Positions 17,230 to 25,557 of a stretch of DNA of 64,000 nt are shown piece by piece (position 1 is the stretch's first letter; each line of letters opens with the position of its first letter). The DNA comes from Acidobacteriaceae bacterium. Lineage in GTDB: Bacteria > Acidobacteriota > Terriglobia > Terriglobales > Acidobacteriaceae. Location: positions 74,358 through 138,357 of the forward strand of contig PLBY01000155.1 in the NCBI GenBank assembly GCA_003134655.1, in the 5' to 3' direction. A program made the position numbers and the translations under genes. The notes below the pieces were generated by a model. It saw nothing but the letters and a program-made list of their open reading frames with translations. It made no database searches and had not been told where the DNA came from.

Positions 17230-17348
17230 GGAAGCGAGCCGAACGCGCCCTTCGGTCGCTTGTGCTCTCTCAGGGCAGGCTCCGGGGATTCGCGCGGCTC
17301 GCCCAGATCCTTCGCGAGACAAAGAACGTCTCGCTCAGGATGACAAGT
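17226..17348 (+). repeat. Family E element, rplY-pth gap
   Basis: Begins at the rplY stop with AAGGAAGCGAGCC and ends CAGATCCTTCG-hairpin-CTCAGGATGACA. GCGAGAC and GTCTCGC form the inner stem. A second copy of the whole element is at 17949-18061. Confidence 0.8.
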
Positions 17349-17375
17349 GGTTTGAACTGAGGAAGCTATTTAGGC

Positions 17376-17951
17376 GTGAAACTGATTGTTGGTCTGGGCA
17401 ATCCCGGTATCGAGTATCAGTTCACGCCGCATAACCTGGGCTTTTTGGCGATTGATCGAATCGCGAGCGGCCTGGGAGTGGAAGTGAGAAACCGGCAGTG
17501 CCGGGCGCTGACGGCGCGGGCGGTGATTGCTGATCAGACGGTGCTGCTGGCCAAGCCGGAGACGTTCATGAATTTGAGTGGCGTCTCGGTGCGGGAACTG
17601 GTCGAGGAGTACGAAGCGAAGCCGGAGTCGGACCTGATTGTGATTCAGGACGAGTTGGATTTTCCGCTGGGCACGTTGCGGATTCATACGAGGCGGAGTT
17701 CGGCGGGGCACAACGGCATCGAGTCGATCATCGGGGCGCTGGGCACGCAGGATTTTCTGCGCATACGGATCGGCGTGGCGCCCGAGCGGAAAGTTGGAGA
17801 CGGCGCGGCATACTTGCTGGCTCCGATGCGCAAAGCGGAGTTGGCGATTGTGGACGGCATGCTCGACACCGCCGAAGACGCGGTGAAAGTGATTTTGAAA
17901 GAAGGTCCGGCAGCGGCGATGAATCGCTTCAACCGGAGGCCGGAAGAGTAG
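17376..17951 (+). CDS. pth: Peptidyl-tRNA hydrolase
   Basis: Recycles peptidyl-tRNA. VGLGNPGIEYQFTPHNLGF has the catalytic His19 and Asn20. KPETFMNLSG and the Asp in QDELDFPLG are conserved, and SSAGHNGIESI completes the active site. 191 aa, the standard length. Start is GTG 17376 at the first conserved residue. Sits between two copies of the same palindromic element. Confidence 0.96.
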   Translation: MKLIVGLGNPGIEYQFTPHNLGFLAIDRIASGLGVEVRNRQCRALTARAVIADQTVLLAKPETFMNLSGVSVRELVEEYEAKPESDLIVIQDELDFPLGTLRIHTRRSSAGHNGIESIIGALGTQDFLRIRIGVAPERKVGDGAAYLLAPMRKAELAIVDGMLDTAEDAVKVILKEGPAAAMNRFNRRPEE

Positions 17952-18061
17952 TAAGGAAGCGAGCCAAACACGCCTTGGTTGCGTCTCAAAGAGCGCGACG
18001 CATAGCGCGGCTCGCCCAGATCCTTCGGCGGGCAAAAAGCGCCCCGCCTCAGGATGACAAG
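17949..18061 (+). repeat. Family E element, pth-rpsF gap
   Basis: Begins at the pth stop with TAAGGAAGCGAGCC and ends CAGATCCTTCG, stem GCGGG/CCCGC, CTCAGGATGACAAGTTTG. The outer parts match 17226-17348 while the inner stem differs in sequence but keeps pairing, which suggests selection for the hairpin. Confidence 0.8.
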
Positions 18062-18080
18062 TTTGGAATTGGAGAAAAGA

Positions 18081-18506
18081 ATGAATCGCACCTATGAATT
18101 GATGTTCATTGTTCGGCCGGATATGACGGAAGAGGATCTGGACAAGCTGATTGCTACTTTGAGCGGCGTGGTGCCGACCTCGGGCGGAAGCGTGCAGCGT
18201 GTCGACAAGATGGGCAAGCGTCGTCTGGCTTACACCGTGCGCCGGTTCCACGAAGGCATCTACGTGCTGATGGTGGTGGAAGGCGGAGGCGCGGTGATTC
18301 ACGAACTGGAGCGCCGCCTGCGCGTGACCGAGCCGGTTATCAAGTTCCTTACCGTGCGTACGGATGAGGAGCAGAAGCGGCTGGACAAGGTGAAGGCGCT
18401 GCGCGATGCGAAGAAGAAGGTAAGCGCGCAGCCGGCGGCTCCGGCCCCGGCCCCAGCGGCGGAAGCACCTGCGGCTCCGGCGGCGGCAGCCCCGGCGACG
18501 GCGTAG
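18081..18506 (+). CDS. rpsF: 30S ribosomal protein S6
   Basis: NRTYELMFIVRPDMTEEDLD is the S6 start. GKRRLAYTVRRFHEGIYVLM and VTEPVIKFLTVR are conserved. An Ala/Pro tail of about 35 residues extends the usual 95-100 aa. ATG 18081 is preceded by GGAG. First of the rpsF-rpsR-rplI group. Confidence 0.96.
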   Translation: MNRTYELMFIVRPDMTEEDLDKLIATLSGVVPTSGGSVQRVDKMGKRRLAYTVRRFHEGIYVLMVVEGGGAVIHELERRLRVTEPVIKFLTVRTDEEQKRLDKVKALRDAKKKVSAQPAAPAPAPAAEAPAAPAAAAPATA

Positions 18507-18600
18507 GGCTGCGAGAAATCCTGGCGAGGCTCGTGCAGATCTCAAGCGAAAGCGGATTCCTCGCATCGCTCGGAATGACAAGGTATATCGGAATGACAAG
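18507..18600 (+). repeat. Diverged family E-like element, rpsF-rpsR gap
   Basis: CAGATCTCAAGCG, GATTCCTCGCATCGCTCGGAA then two ATGACAAGG copies resemble the CAGATCCTTCG...CTCAGGATGACA pattern of the preceding gaps. Confidence 0.45.
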
Positions 18601-18644
18601 GCATCAGGCGTCGTGAAGTACGGCGACCCACACAGAGGAGAATT

Positions 18645-19019
18645 ATGGCTGACGAAACGAAAGCACCAGAGCAATCCACCCCGAGCGAGAGGCCGCGTTT
18701 TGATGGTCCCCGCCCGGGAGGAGATCGTCCGCGGTTTGGCGGTGGTGGTGGCGGACGCGGGCCCGGCGGACCTCCGCGCGAAGGCGGTGGCGGACGCAAG
18801 TTCTTCCGGCGCAAGAAAGTCTGCAAGTTCTGCGTCGAGAAAATTGAAGACATCAACTACAAGGACTTTCGCATGCTCGGGCAGTTCGTGGCCGAGAGCG
18901 GCAAGATCGTGCCGCGGCGCCTGACCGGCGTATGCGCACCGCACCAGCACCGTCTGTCGGCGGCCATCAAGAAGGCGCGGAACATCGCGTTGCTGCCGTT
19001 TGCCGGGCGGGCATCGTAG
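18645..19019 (+). CDS. rpsR: 30S ribosomal protein S18
   Basis: The S18 core lies in residues about 55-124: [38 protein letters not shown] and [13 protein letters not shown]. The first 50 residues are Gly/Arg/Pro-rich, an extension found in several acidobacterial S18 proteins. GAGGAG just before ATG 18645 fixes the start. Cysteine pairs CKFC and GVC may bind zinc. Confidence 0.96.
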   Translation: MADETKAPEQSTPSERPRFDGPRPGGDRPRFGGGGGGRGPGGPPREGGGGRKFFRRKKVCKFCVEKIEDINYKDFRMLGQFVAESGKIVPRRLTGVCAPHQHRLSAAIKKARNIALLPFAGRAS

Positions 19020-19026
19020 AACAAAG

Positions 19027-19114
19027 CTGTCAGCTATCAGCCGTCAGCTCTCAGCTTTTTCGTCCTGAGAACGGAATGTTTGGCTGATAGCTGATAGCTG
19101 AAAGCTGAAAGCTC
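19027..19114. repeat. Heptamer hairpin, GTCAGCT family
   Basis: Left arm GTCAGCT, ATCAGCC, GTCAGCT, CTCAGCT; right arm GGCTGAT, AGCTGAT, AGCTGAA, AGCTGAA, AGCT. The arms are complementary and fill the rpsR-rplI gap. A second member is at 51765-51904. Confidence 0.75.
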
Positions 19115-19131
19115 AAGATTGGAGTCATCCC

Positions 19132-19587
19132 ATGGAAGTCATTCTGAAAGAAGATGTAGCGAAGCTGGGGTCCCGCGGCGACGTGGTGAAGGTCGCGGAA
19201 GGATATGGGCGGAATTATCTGTTGCCGCGTAAGCTGGCCATTCAGGCCAACGAGGGCAACAAAGCCGTGATCGCGCAGATGAAGGCCGCATCGGTGCGAC
19301 GCTCCGCCAAGGAGAAGACGCAGGCCGAGGAACTGGCTAAGCAGTTTGACGGCGTCTCGGTGTCGTTCCAGCGGCGCACGGGCGAACACGAGCAGCTCTT
19401 TGGGTCGGTCACGTCGAGCGATATCGGCGACGCGCTGACCAAGAAGGGCTTCAACGTCGATCGACGCAAGATTCAGCTGCACGAGCCGCTGAAGACTGTG
19501 GGCGAGTTCAGCGTGCCGGTGAAGCTGCACAAGGACGTGACCGCGCACTTGAAGGTGGTCATCGAGAAGGAAGCGGTCGCGGAGTAA
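19132..19587 (+). CDS. rplI: 50S ribosomal protein L9
   Basis: MEVILKEDVAKLGSRGDVVKV and GYGRNYLLPRKLA are the L9 N-terminal domain; the C-terminal domain has GEHEQLFGSVTSSDI and HLKVVIEKE. 151 aa, normal length. Last gene of the small ribosomal-protein group; a convergent gene follows. Confidence 0.96.
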   Translation: MEVILKEDVAKLGSRGDVVKVAEGYGRNYLLPRKLAIQANEGNKAVIAQMKAASVRRSAKEKTQAEELAKQFDGVSVSFQRRTGEHEQLFGSVTSSDIGDALTKKGFNVDRRKIQLHEPLKTVGEFSVPVKLHKDVTAHLKVVIEKEAVAE

Positions 19588-19662
19588 GAGTTCGCAATGC
19601 GGCCCGGGCTTTCTGTTGTCCTGCATGTATCTGCACGGTGACCTATCACCGGCGTAGGCCAA

Positions 19663-20877
19663 TCACTGGCATGTCAGCGTAAACCTGCGCAGGGAGCCAT
19701 TCGTCCATCCCGTGCCGTCGGTCGGCAAGTGCGTGAAGTAAACGTAAAAACTCTTTCCTAGAATGTGCGGGTCATCGCCCAGTCCGACGGATGTGGGATA
19801 GGCCGCGATCGTCTCGAAGTTGCCAAGCAAGGTGGGCAGCGTCCAGTGAAGCCCGTCGGGCGATTCGGAATAGCCGAAATTCGTGTCGTTCGAAATGATC
19901 ATCACGTAGCGCTGCAGAAAACTGTTGAAGTGGATATCGAGATAGCCCTGGTAGTTAGAGTGGGGATTGAGGTCGGTGGAAGCGCCGCCGATAGCGGGTT
20001 GCAGGATCCAACTGCCTTGGTAAAACTTCTGGAAGGAGACGGCGTGATGGGGCTTGGGTCCAAAGGCTGCGGCGAGTACGGCGGACACTGTGGCGCGGGC
20101 AACCGAGACGTTCGTCGTGGTGTTAACACCTTGGGCATCGGTGAGGTGAAGCGTGCCGTTGGCGATCCAGTCAGGGAAATAGAGATAAAAATATTTGTGG
20201 TCCGGCGAGAGAACGAGGGGGCCATCGCCGATTTCGAAGCCATCGAGTCCGACGGAATAAGCCTGGTTCAGGCGGATGATTTCGCCAAGATCGGTCCAGG
20301 TTCGGCCGTTGTCGGTGGAGGCGGCGAGTCCAAGAGCGGCGTAGAGGGCATCGTTGGGAAGTTCAGCGTGATAGGTTGCGAGAAGATTGCCGGCACCAGG
20401 CATTCCAGCGGGAACTTGATAGACCGGGCCTCCGCCCATGTAGCCGTAGCTGGGGAGAATTGGGTTGATTGCAGAACTGGGGTTGGGAGAAACGCTTACG
20501 TCCTCTGGATCGTCGGTTCCGAGCGGGTTATCGAGAGTTCCGACCGTGGTTGTGAACGATCCCCACTTGTCGTTGCCAACCCATTGTCCCTGCCACATTT
20601 GTCGTGCATGGTATCCACCGTCGCTGCCGAAAAACTCGTAGCCCCTGGCGGTTTTGATGACGCCGAGCGGCGTGTCGGGCCAGTCGAACGTGTCGGTCAG
20701 CGGCGGTTCTGCCCTGGCTCCTGCTGCAAGGCGCTGCGCCGGCGAGGCGACCACGGTTGGCGGGGTTAGGGCAGGATGGCAGATCTGAGAGAGAGCCTGC
20801 GCGACCCCGATTCCGGAAGCTAGCTGAAGGAAACCGACTAATAGCGTGATAGAGGCGAGCGGCAGTCGGGACGGCAT
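19663..20877 (-). CDS. Secreted protein with sialidase/GH43-like propeller features
   Basis: A signal peptide (ASITLLVGFLQLASGIGVAQA) precedes about 380 residues rich in short beta repeats. An Asp-box STDNGRTW occurs near the middle, and SPDHKYFYLYFPDW and SESPDGLHWTLP resemble the blades of exo-acting glycosidases. Catalytic residues cannot be assigned. ATG 20877 has GAGGA upstream and is preferred to the 11-codon longer start. It is monocistronic, divergent from the sigma factor gene. Confidence 0.6.
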   Translation of the reverse strand: MPSRLPLASITLLVGFLQLASGIGVAQALSQICHPALTPPTVVASPAQRLAAGARAEPPLTDTFDWPDTPLGVIKTARGYEFFGSDGGYHARQMWQGQWVGNDKWGSFTTTVGTLDNPLGTDDPEDVSVSPNPSSAINPILPSYGYMGGGPVYQVPAGMPGAGNLLATYHAELPNDALYAALGLAASTDNGRTWTDLGEIIRLNQAYSVGLDGFEIGDGPLVLSPDHKYFYLYFPDWIANGTLHLTDAQGVNTTTNVSVARATVSAVLAAAFGPKPHHAVSFQKFYQGSWILQPAIGGASTDLNPHSNYQGYLDIHFNSFLQRYVMIISNDTNFGYSESPDGLHWTLPTLLGNFETIAAYPTSVGLGDDPHILGKSFYVYFTHLPTDGTGWTNGSLRRFTLTCQ

Positions 20878-21284
20878 TGAGGATCCTCGAATTCGATTTC
20901 GTACGATCACAAACCTACATCGCTAGGAACACCCGAATCTCTGGAATGTTGCAGTTGCCCCGGCGGTGGCGCAGTTACGATGCCAAATTCGCAGTATCTA
21001 CCATATGCGGTTGTTCTGTTTCCCCCTAAATCTTTACCGCAGAAGCACCTAGGCCCCCAAAAAATCCCCTTCCGGCCTATAATTTCTGCTCACGGTTCCC
21101 CTGACGACTCGTCTATTCCAATGCAAGCCCGGATGCGGTAAATACCGGGCAAACAGAGGAACGAAGACACATGCCGGCCGGTGTATGGGTATTACCACTT
21201 GCGGTTGGCGATCGGGCCCACTCGAAGTCGAAGAGTGAAAGAGTAGAGAGAGTTAGTGAGAACCATGACCCCGCGCGGGGCCGC
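20878..21284. promoter_or_regulatory. Promoter and leader of the sigma-factor operon
   Basis: A TATAAT hexamer lies at 21078-21083; no good -35 is visible 17 bp upstream, so assignment is tentative. The leader has a hairpin GCCCGG/CCGGGC near 21127-21150 and AGAGGA (21155-21160) before an ATG at 21171 that is in frame with the sigma gene. Divergent transcription of the secreted protein also starts here. Confidence 0.4.
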
Positions 21285-21878
21285 ATGGCTGGGCAAGAAC
21301 GCCGCATAGATGACACGATGCTGATCCGGGAGGCTCAGCGCGGAAACCGCGCCGCCTTCGAAGACCTCGTGCGTCACTACGACCAGTCTGTTTTGCGCCT
21401 GGCTCTCCATCTCACCGGAACCGAGCAGGACGCGCAGGACGTCTACCAGGACGCCTTCCTCAAGGCCTATAAGAACATCGGAAATTTCCGGTTCGAATGT
21501 TCCTTCTATACGTGGATTTACCGGATCGTGACCAACTTGTGTCTCGATCACTTGCGCAAGAAGAATGTGCGCAAAGAGGACGCGCCGGTGGCGAAAGATC
21601 CGTCGGGCGGGGAGTACGACCTGCTCGATCAGGTGCCCGATGTGCGGGCGGGAGCGAATCCGGAGCGAGATTTGCTGCGCCGGCAGTTGGGGGCGCGCAT
21701 AGCCGGAGCGCTGGAGAAGCTGACGCCGCGCGAGCGCATGGTGTTTGAGTTGAAGCATTACCACGGGTTGAAGCTGCGCACCGTGGGTGAGATTTTGAAG
21801 ACTACGGAAGAGACCGCCAAGAATACTCTCTTCCGCGCCACGCAGAAACTGCGCGGGGCGCTGGCGGATATGAGATGA
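21285..21878 (+). CDS. ECF (RpoE-like) RNA polymerase sigma factor
   Basis: Sigma-70 region 2 (FEDLVRHYDQSVLRLALHL, DAQDVYQDAFLKAYKNI, FYTWIYRIVTNLCLDHLRKK) and region 4 (LEKLTPRERMVFELKHYHG, LKTTEETAKNTLFRATQKLR). 197 aa from ATG 21285. An in-frame ATG at 21171 with AGAGGA 10 nt upstream would add 38 unconserved residues. It is followed by its likely zf-HC2 anti-sigma factor and two envelope proteins; autoregulation is typical of such operons. Confidence 0.9.
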   Translation: MAGQERRIDDTMLIREAQRGNRAAFEDLVRHYDQSVLRLALHLTGTEQDAQDVYQDAFLKAYKNIGNFRFECSFYTWIYRIVTNLCLDHLRKKNVRKEDAPVAKDPSGGEYDLLDQVPDVRAGANPERDLLRRQLGARIAGALEKLTPRERMVFELKHYHGLKLRTVGEILKTTEETAKNTLFRATQKLRGALADMR

Positions 21879-21884
21879 AAAAAG

Positions 21885-21930
21885 GCCGAGCTGCGCTCGG
21901 CGACCGGGTCAAAGACCCGGTCCCACATAA
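21885..21930 (+). repeat. Family C element between sigma and anti-sigma genes
   Basis: GCCGAGCTGCGCTCGGC and CCGGGTCAAAGACCCGG hairpins followed by TCCCACATAA. The two stems match 14508-14554 within ispE. Confidence 0.85.
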
Positions 21931-21948
21931 GCTGATTAGGGTGCAATT

Positions 21949-22896
21949 ATGAAGTGTGAATGGGTTCGAGAGAATATCGTGCTTCAGGTTTATGGCGAAC
22001 TGGCGGATGACGCCCGCCATGAACTGGAGCAGCACGTGGCCCGCTGCGCTGACTGCGCAGCCGAACTGAAGGCGGAGCAGGATTTTCACGCGCTGCTCGC
22101 TCAGGATCGGGCGGCCGATCCGTCGCCCAATCTGGTGGCGGCTTCGCGCATGCGGCTGCAAGAAGCGCTGGAGACGGCCAAGCAAGGCAGCTTCTGGAGC
22201 CGGCTGGCGTTCGATCCGGCGAACTGGCTGCTGCAGATGAAGTTCTCGCCCGCGCTGGCCTCGGCGATTCTGATCGTCGGGTTTGTGGGCGGGATTGGAA
22301 CCATGCGTGAGATCTACGGATCGCGCCCCACGACGACAGCAGGAGTTACGAACTCGACGGGCACTACAGCAGTTCCCACCGAAGCTTCCATCGCGAGTAT
22401 CAGTTCCATCGTCCAGGACCCGGGCACCAATCAGGTCAGTATCAAGTACAACACGCTATCGACTCAGGAAGCGCAGGGATCGCTGAACGATCAGAAGATC
22501 CAGCAGTTGCTGCTCTACGCGGCGCGCAACAACTACAACTCGGGTGTGCGGGTGGACTCGGTCGATCTGTTGGCGCAGAAGTCCGGAGACATGCAGGTGC
22601 GCGAAGCGCTGATGTACACGCTGCAGAACGATACGAATCCGGGCGTGCGGCTGAAGTCGCTGGATGCGCTGGGCAATTACGTGAAGAACGATACCAACGT
22701 GCGCGACTCGGTGTTGCGGGCGCTGGTGAACGATAGCAATTCGGGAGTGCGCATTGAAGCATTGCGGCTGATCGAGCCGGTGAAGGCTGACGGCAGCGTG
22801 CGCGGAGTGCTGATGGCGCTGGCTGCGAAGGATCAGAGCACGTATATCAAGTCGCAGGCCCGCACTATGCTGGCGCAGTTGCCGGAGATTGATTAA
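21949..22896 (+). CDS. Membrane anti-sigma factor: zf-HC2 domain plus HEAT-like repeats
   Basis: The cytoplasmic N-terminus has the zinc motif HxxxCxxC (H29, C33, C36) that binds and inhibits ECF sigma factors. One membrane helix spans about 100-118 (SPALASAILIVGFVGGIGT). The outer part (residues 175-315) holds HEAT-like repeats with the recurring pattern NDTNPGVRLKSLDALGNY and NDSNSGVRIEALRLI. The HEAT domain would be a periplasmic protein-interaction platform. It is in line after the sigma gene, separated only by a repeat element. It probably releases the sigma factor on an envelope signal. Confidence 0.82.
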   Translation: MKCEWVRENIVLQVYGELADDARHELEQHVARCADCAAELKAEQDFHALLAQDRAADPSPNLVAASRMRLQEALETAKQGSFWSRLAFDPANWLLQMKFSPALASAILIVGFVGGIGTMREIYGSRPTTTAGVTNSTGTTAVPTEASIASISSIVQDPGTNQVSIKYNTLSTQEAQGSLNDQKIQQLLLYAARNNYNSGVRVDSVDLLAQKSGDMQVREALMYTLQNDTNPGVRLKSLDALGNYVKNDTNVRDSVLRALVNDSNSGVRIEALRLIEPVKADGSVRGVLMALAAKDQSTYIKSQARTMLAQLPEID

Positions 22897-22943
22897 GGAA
22901 TCAAGGAAGAATAGCGTCGGCGTTTTGCCGGCTTTCGCGGTGC

Positions 22944-22990
22944 GCGGGCGAGACGCCCCCGCGACAGCCGCCGGGACGGCGGCGCTACAA
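22944..22990 (+). repeat. Family D element
   Basis: GCGGGCGAGACGCCCCCGCG then ACAGCCGCCGGGACGGCGGC and GCTACAA. The same order of two hairpins ending in GCGCTAC occurs at 41136-41182. Confidence 0.75.
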
Positions 22991-23030
22991 AGAACTACCG
23001 CTGAGTGAAGCGAGAATTGAGGGGGCTATT

Positions 23031-24245
23031 TTGAAACGTGCGCTACAAATCGTCGGGCTGGCTGGTGTGCTGGCTCTGCTTGCGCCGCTGGCACTTGTTC
23101 CCAAGAGCTGGGCGCAGGAAACACATGTAACCCGCGAAGGCGGAGACTGGGGTCAGGAGATCACGGGCTCGCTGGCAGGGGTTAAGAACTTGAGAATCAA
23201 AGTTGACATGGGCTCCGTAGTGGTGCGAGGCGGGCAGCAGCAGGGCATCAATTACGTTATACATACTCGTTTTGGTTCTTCTTCCGAGCAAGAGGCGCGC
23301 CGCCAGTTCGAGCAGTACAAGGTCACCGCATATGTGAAGGGCGACACCGCCTGGATCGTAGGCGACTGGCAGGGCAGCAAAAGGCCCCGTCATTGTTCTT
23401 CGGAATTTTCCGTCATGGTGCCGCGCGAGATGGCGCTGTTGAAGCTGGAAACCGAGGGCGGCAACGTGGATGCTACGGGAGTCACTGGCCGGGTGGAAGC
23501 GGAGAGCGGCGGAGGCAGCCTGCGACTCGACGACATCGGCGGTGGAGCGAATGCGGAGACCGGAGGGGGATCGATCGACGTTGGAACGATCAGCGGCGAT
23601 CTCGGTCTGCACACCGGCGGTGGTTCGATTGAAGTTCGCCAGGCCAATGGCAAGCTGGTCGCCGAAACTGGCGGCGGGAGCGTTGAAATACAGTCCTGCG
23701 CGCAGGGCGCGGTCATCGAAACCGGGGGCAGCAGCATTACCGTGCGTCACTGCAACGGAATGGTCAAGGCATCGACTGGCGGTGGCAGCGTCGACCTCAG
23801 CGATATTGGTGGCCCGGCGCAGATTGAAACCGGGGGTGGCAGCATTCGCCTTAACTCGGCCAAGGGACACGTTCACGCGGAGACCGGCGGCGGCGGCATT
23901 GAGTTGTACGGTGTGCCTTCGGCGTCGGCCGAAACGGGCGCGGGCGGGATCACCGTGAAGCTGATGAATACGGGCGGCGAGCGTCGCGACTCCGATCTGG
24001 AAACGGGCGCAGGCGACATCACGGTCTATCTGGCGGCGGATGTCGCGGTCAATGTGCGCGCCAGCGTCGATATGGGTAACGGACACCACATCACCTCCGA
24101 GTTTCCTGACATCCACATCAGCAGCGAGGGCGGTCAGTGGGAGGCTAAGACGCTGAATGCGGAGGGCAAGCTGAACGGGGGCGGTCCGGCACTGAAGGTA
24201 CGGACTGCGAGTGGCAACATCACTTTTAAGCATGCCGGCCATTAG
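23031..24245 (+). CDS. Secreted DUF4097-type repeat protein
   Basis: A signal peptide (IVGLAGVLALLAPLALVPKSWAQ) is followed by a right-handed beta-helix-like array: about ten imperfect copies of a 16-20 residue unit centred on ETGGGSI or STGGGSV (residues 140-320). DUF4097 proteins often sit in sigma/anti-sigma operons and are proposed surface or envelope-stress proteins. The start is TTG 23031 with GAGGGGG about 6 nt upstream. It lies between the anti-sigma and PDZ genes, on the same strand. Confidence 0.8.
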   Translation: MKRALQIVGLAGVLALLAPLALVPKSWAQETHVTREGGDWGQEITGSLAGVKNLRIKVDMGSVVVRGGQQQGINYVIHTRFGSSSEQEARRQFEQYKVTAYVKGDTAWIVGDWQGSKRPRHCSSEFSVMVPREMALLKLETEGGNVDATGVTGRVEAESGGGSLRLDDIGGGANAETGGGSIDVGTISGDLGLHTGGGSIEVRQANGKLVAETGGGSVEIQSCAQGAVIETGGSSITVRHCNGMVKASTGGGSVDLSDIGGPAQIETGGGSIRLNSAKGHVHAETGGGGIELYGVPSASAETGAGGITVKLMNTGGERRDSDLETGAGDITVYLAADVAVNVRASVDMGNGHHITSEFPDIHISSEGGQWEAKTLNAEGKLNGGGPALKVRTASGNITFKHAGH

Positions 24246-24251
24246 GAACCA

Positions 24252-24347
24252 TTGCTGATTGTTGATTTCTGATTGTTGATTAGAACCCGGCTTTCCGTGC
24301 CAGCCGATTTTCAATCGACAATTGAGAAATCAACAATCAGCAATTGA
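24252..24347. repeat. Heptamer hairpin, GATTGTT family
   Basis: Left arm GATTGTT, GATTTCT, GATTGTT, GATTAGA; right arm GATTTTC, AATCGAC, AATTGAG, AAATCAA, CAATCAG. It fills the gap between the DUF4097 and PDZ genes. Confidence 0.75.
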
Positions 24348-24425
24348 ATGTGGAACGAACGCGGATTCGTGAGGCTGTGTCACCGAATCCGCGAGCCTCA
24401 AACAATTCTGGATGAGGGAATGACC

Positions 24426-25544
24426 ATGCGCACATACGTTATGACCAGCATCGTGTTGTTGCCATTGCTCCTCACCTTTTCGCACGCCGCGCAGAACTGG
24501 TCGGTGGATCCGCCGGCTGCGCCCTGGATCTTCTCCAGCGAAGACAGCGGGACCAGTTCCTATCTTGGGGTCGATATTTCAGACGTGACCACCGAGCGAC
24601 TGAGCGCGCTGAAGCTCAAAGAGGAAAAGGGCGTCGAGGTGACGATGGTCGACCAGGACGCTCCCGCGGGGAAGGCGGGCATCAAGGAGCACGACGTCAT
24701 CCTCACGATGAACGGAACGTCGATCGAGAGTGGAGCGCAGCTGCGGCGGATGATCCACGAAATGCCGCCGGGCCGCGTGGTGAGCTTCGGGTTGAGCCGG
24801 GATGGCCAGCCCATGACAGTGAAGGTGCAACTGGCCGACAAGCACAGCGAGTTCTCGGTCCACAGTCCCAAGCCGGGCGATTTCCATTTTCAGATTCCCG
24901 AGATTCACGTGCCGGATATCGACATTCCGGCGATCCAGGTCATGATCACGTCGTCGGCGCGCAGCGGGCTCACCATGGAGAACATCTCACCCCAGCTGGG
25001 CGAGTTCTTCGGGGTGAAGAATGGCAATGGCGTGCTGGTACGGTCGGTAGAAAAAGGCAGCCGCGCAGAGAAGGCTGGGTTCCGCGCAGGCGACGTGATT
25101 GTCAAAGTAAATGATCAGGCGGTCCACGACACCAGCGACTTTTCGCACGGCATGAAGTCACGCAGCGGCAACTCAGTCACGGTTGTTGTGGTACGCGACA
25201 AGAAAGAGCAGACCCTGACCTTGTCGCTGCCGGATCGCAAGGAGTCGGGCGATCTTCTGGAAGAAGAGAGCTCTGACGATCTGTGGATCGATGCGGATTC
25301 GCGAGTGGAGTTGGGCGAGTTGCAGAACGAAATCGCCAAACTGAGGCCGCAGATGGAGTTAGCGGCGAAGGACTTTCATAAATCCGCGGAAGAACTTCGG
25401 AAATCTTGGTGCGACCAGCAGAAGAAATTCCGCGAGGAAAGTTCAAAGCAGCGCACGGAAATCAGGAAGCAGGAACGAGACCTGAGGCTGAAGCTGGATC
25501 AGATGCGCCGTAACTCCATGTTCCGAACCTGGGCGGACATCTAA
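24426..25544 (+). CDS. Secreted protein with two PDZ domains and a C-terminal coiled coil
   Basis: A signal peptide (YVMTSIVLLPLLLTFSHAAQ) precedes PDZ1 (SSYLGVDISDV to VSFGLSRDGQ, with APAGKAGIKEHDVILTMNGT) and PDZ2 (LGEFFGVKNGNGVLVRSVEK, AEKAGFRAGDVIVKVNDQAV). The last ~90 residues are Lys/Glu/Arg-rich and likely a coiled coil. There is no protease domain, so it would be a periplasmic scaffold or adaptor, not a DegP. GAGGGA at 24414-24419 suits ATG 24426. Last gene of the sigma-linked cluster. Confidence 0.82.
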   Translation: MRTYVMTSIVLLPLLLTFSHAAQNWSVDPPAAPWIFSSEDSGTSSYLGVDISDVTTERLSALKLKEEKGVEVTMVDQDAPAGKAGIKEHDVILTMNGTSIESGAQLRRMIHEMPPGRVVSFGLSRDGQPMTVKVQLADKHSEFSVHSPKPGDFHFQIPEIHVPDIDIPAIQVMITSSARSGLTMENISPQLGEFFGVKNGNGVLVRSVEKGSRAEKAGFRAGDVIVKVNDQAVHDTSDFSHGMKSRSGNSVTVVVVRDKKEQTLTLSLPDRKESGDLLEEESSDDLWIDADSRVELGELQNEIAKLRPQMELAAKDFHKSAEELRKSWCDQQKKFREESSKQRTEIRKQERDLRLKLDQMRRNSMFRTWADI

Positions 25545-25557
25545 CCGAACTCAAGCG

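Noticed and set aside
17370-18950. 526-codon minus-strand frame over pth, rpsF and rpsR
   Set aside because: Antisense to three certain genes and two repeats; composition is not protein-like.
21120-21200. Likeness to a c-di-GMP-I riboswitch before the sigma gene (GGGCAAAC, CCGGCC)
   Set aside because: The tetraloop hairpin and the ACGCAAAG core are missing, and the distances do not fit.
23043-24314. 423-codon minus-strand frame antisense to the DUF4097 gene
   Set aside because: Mirror of the ETGGGSI repeats; no independent support.
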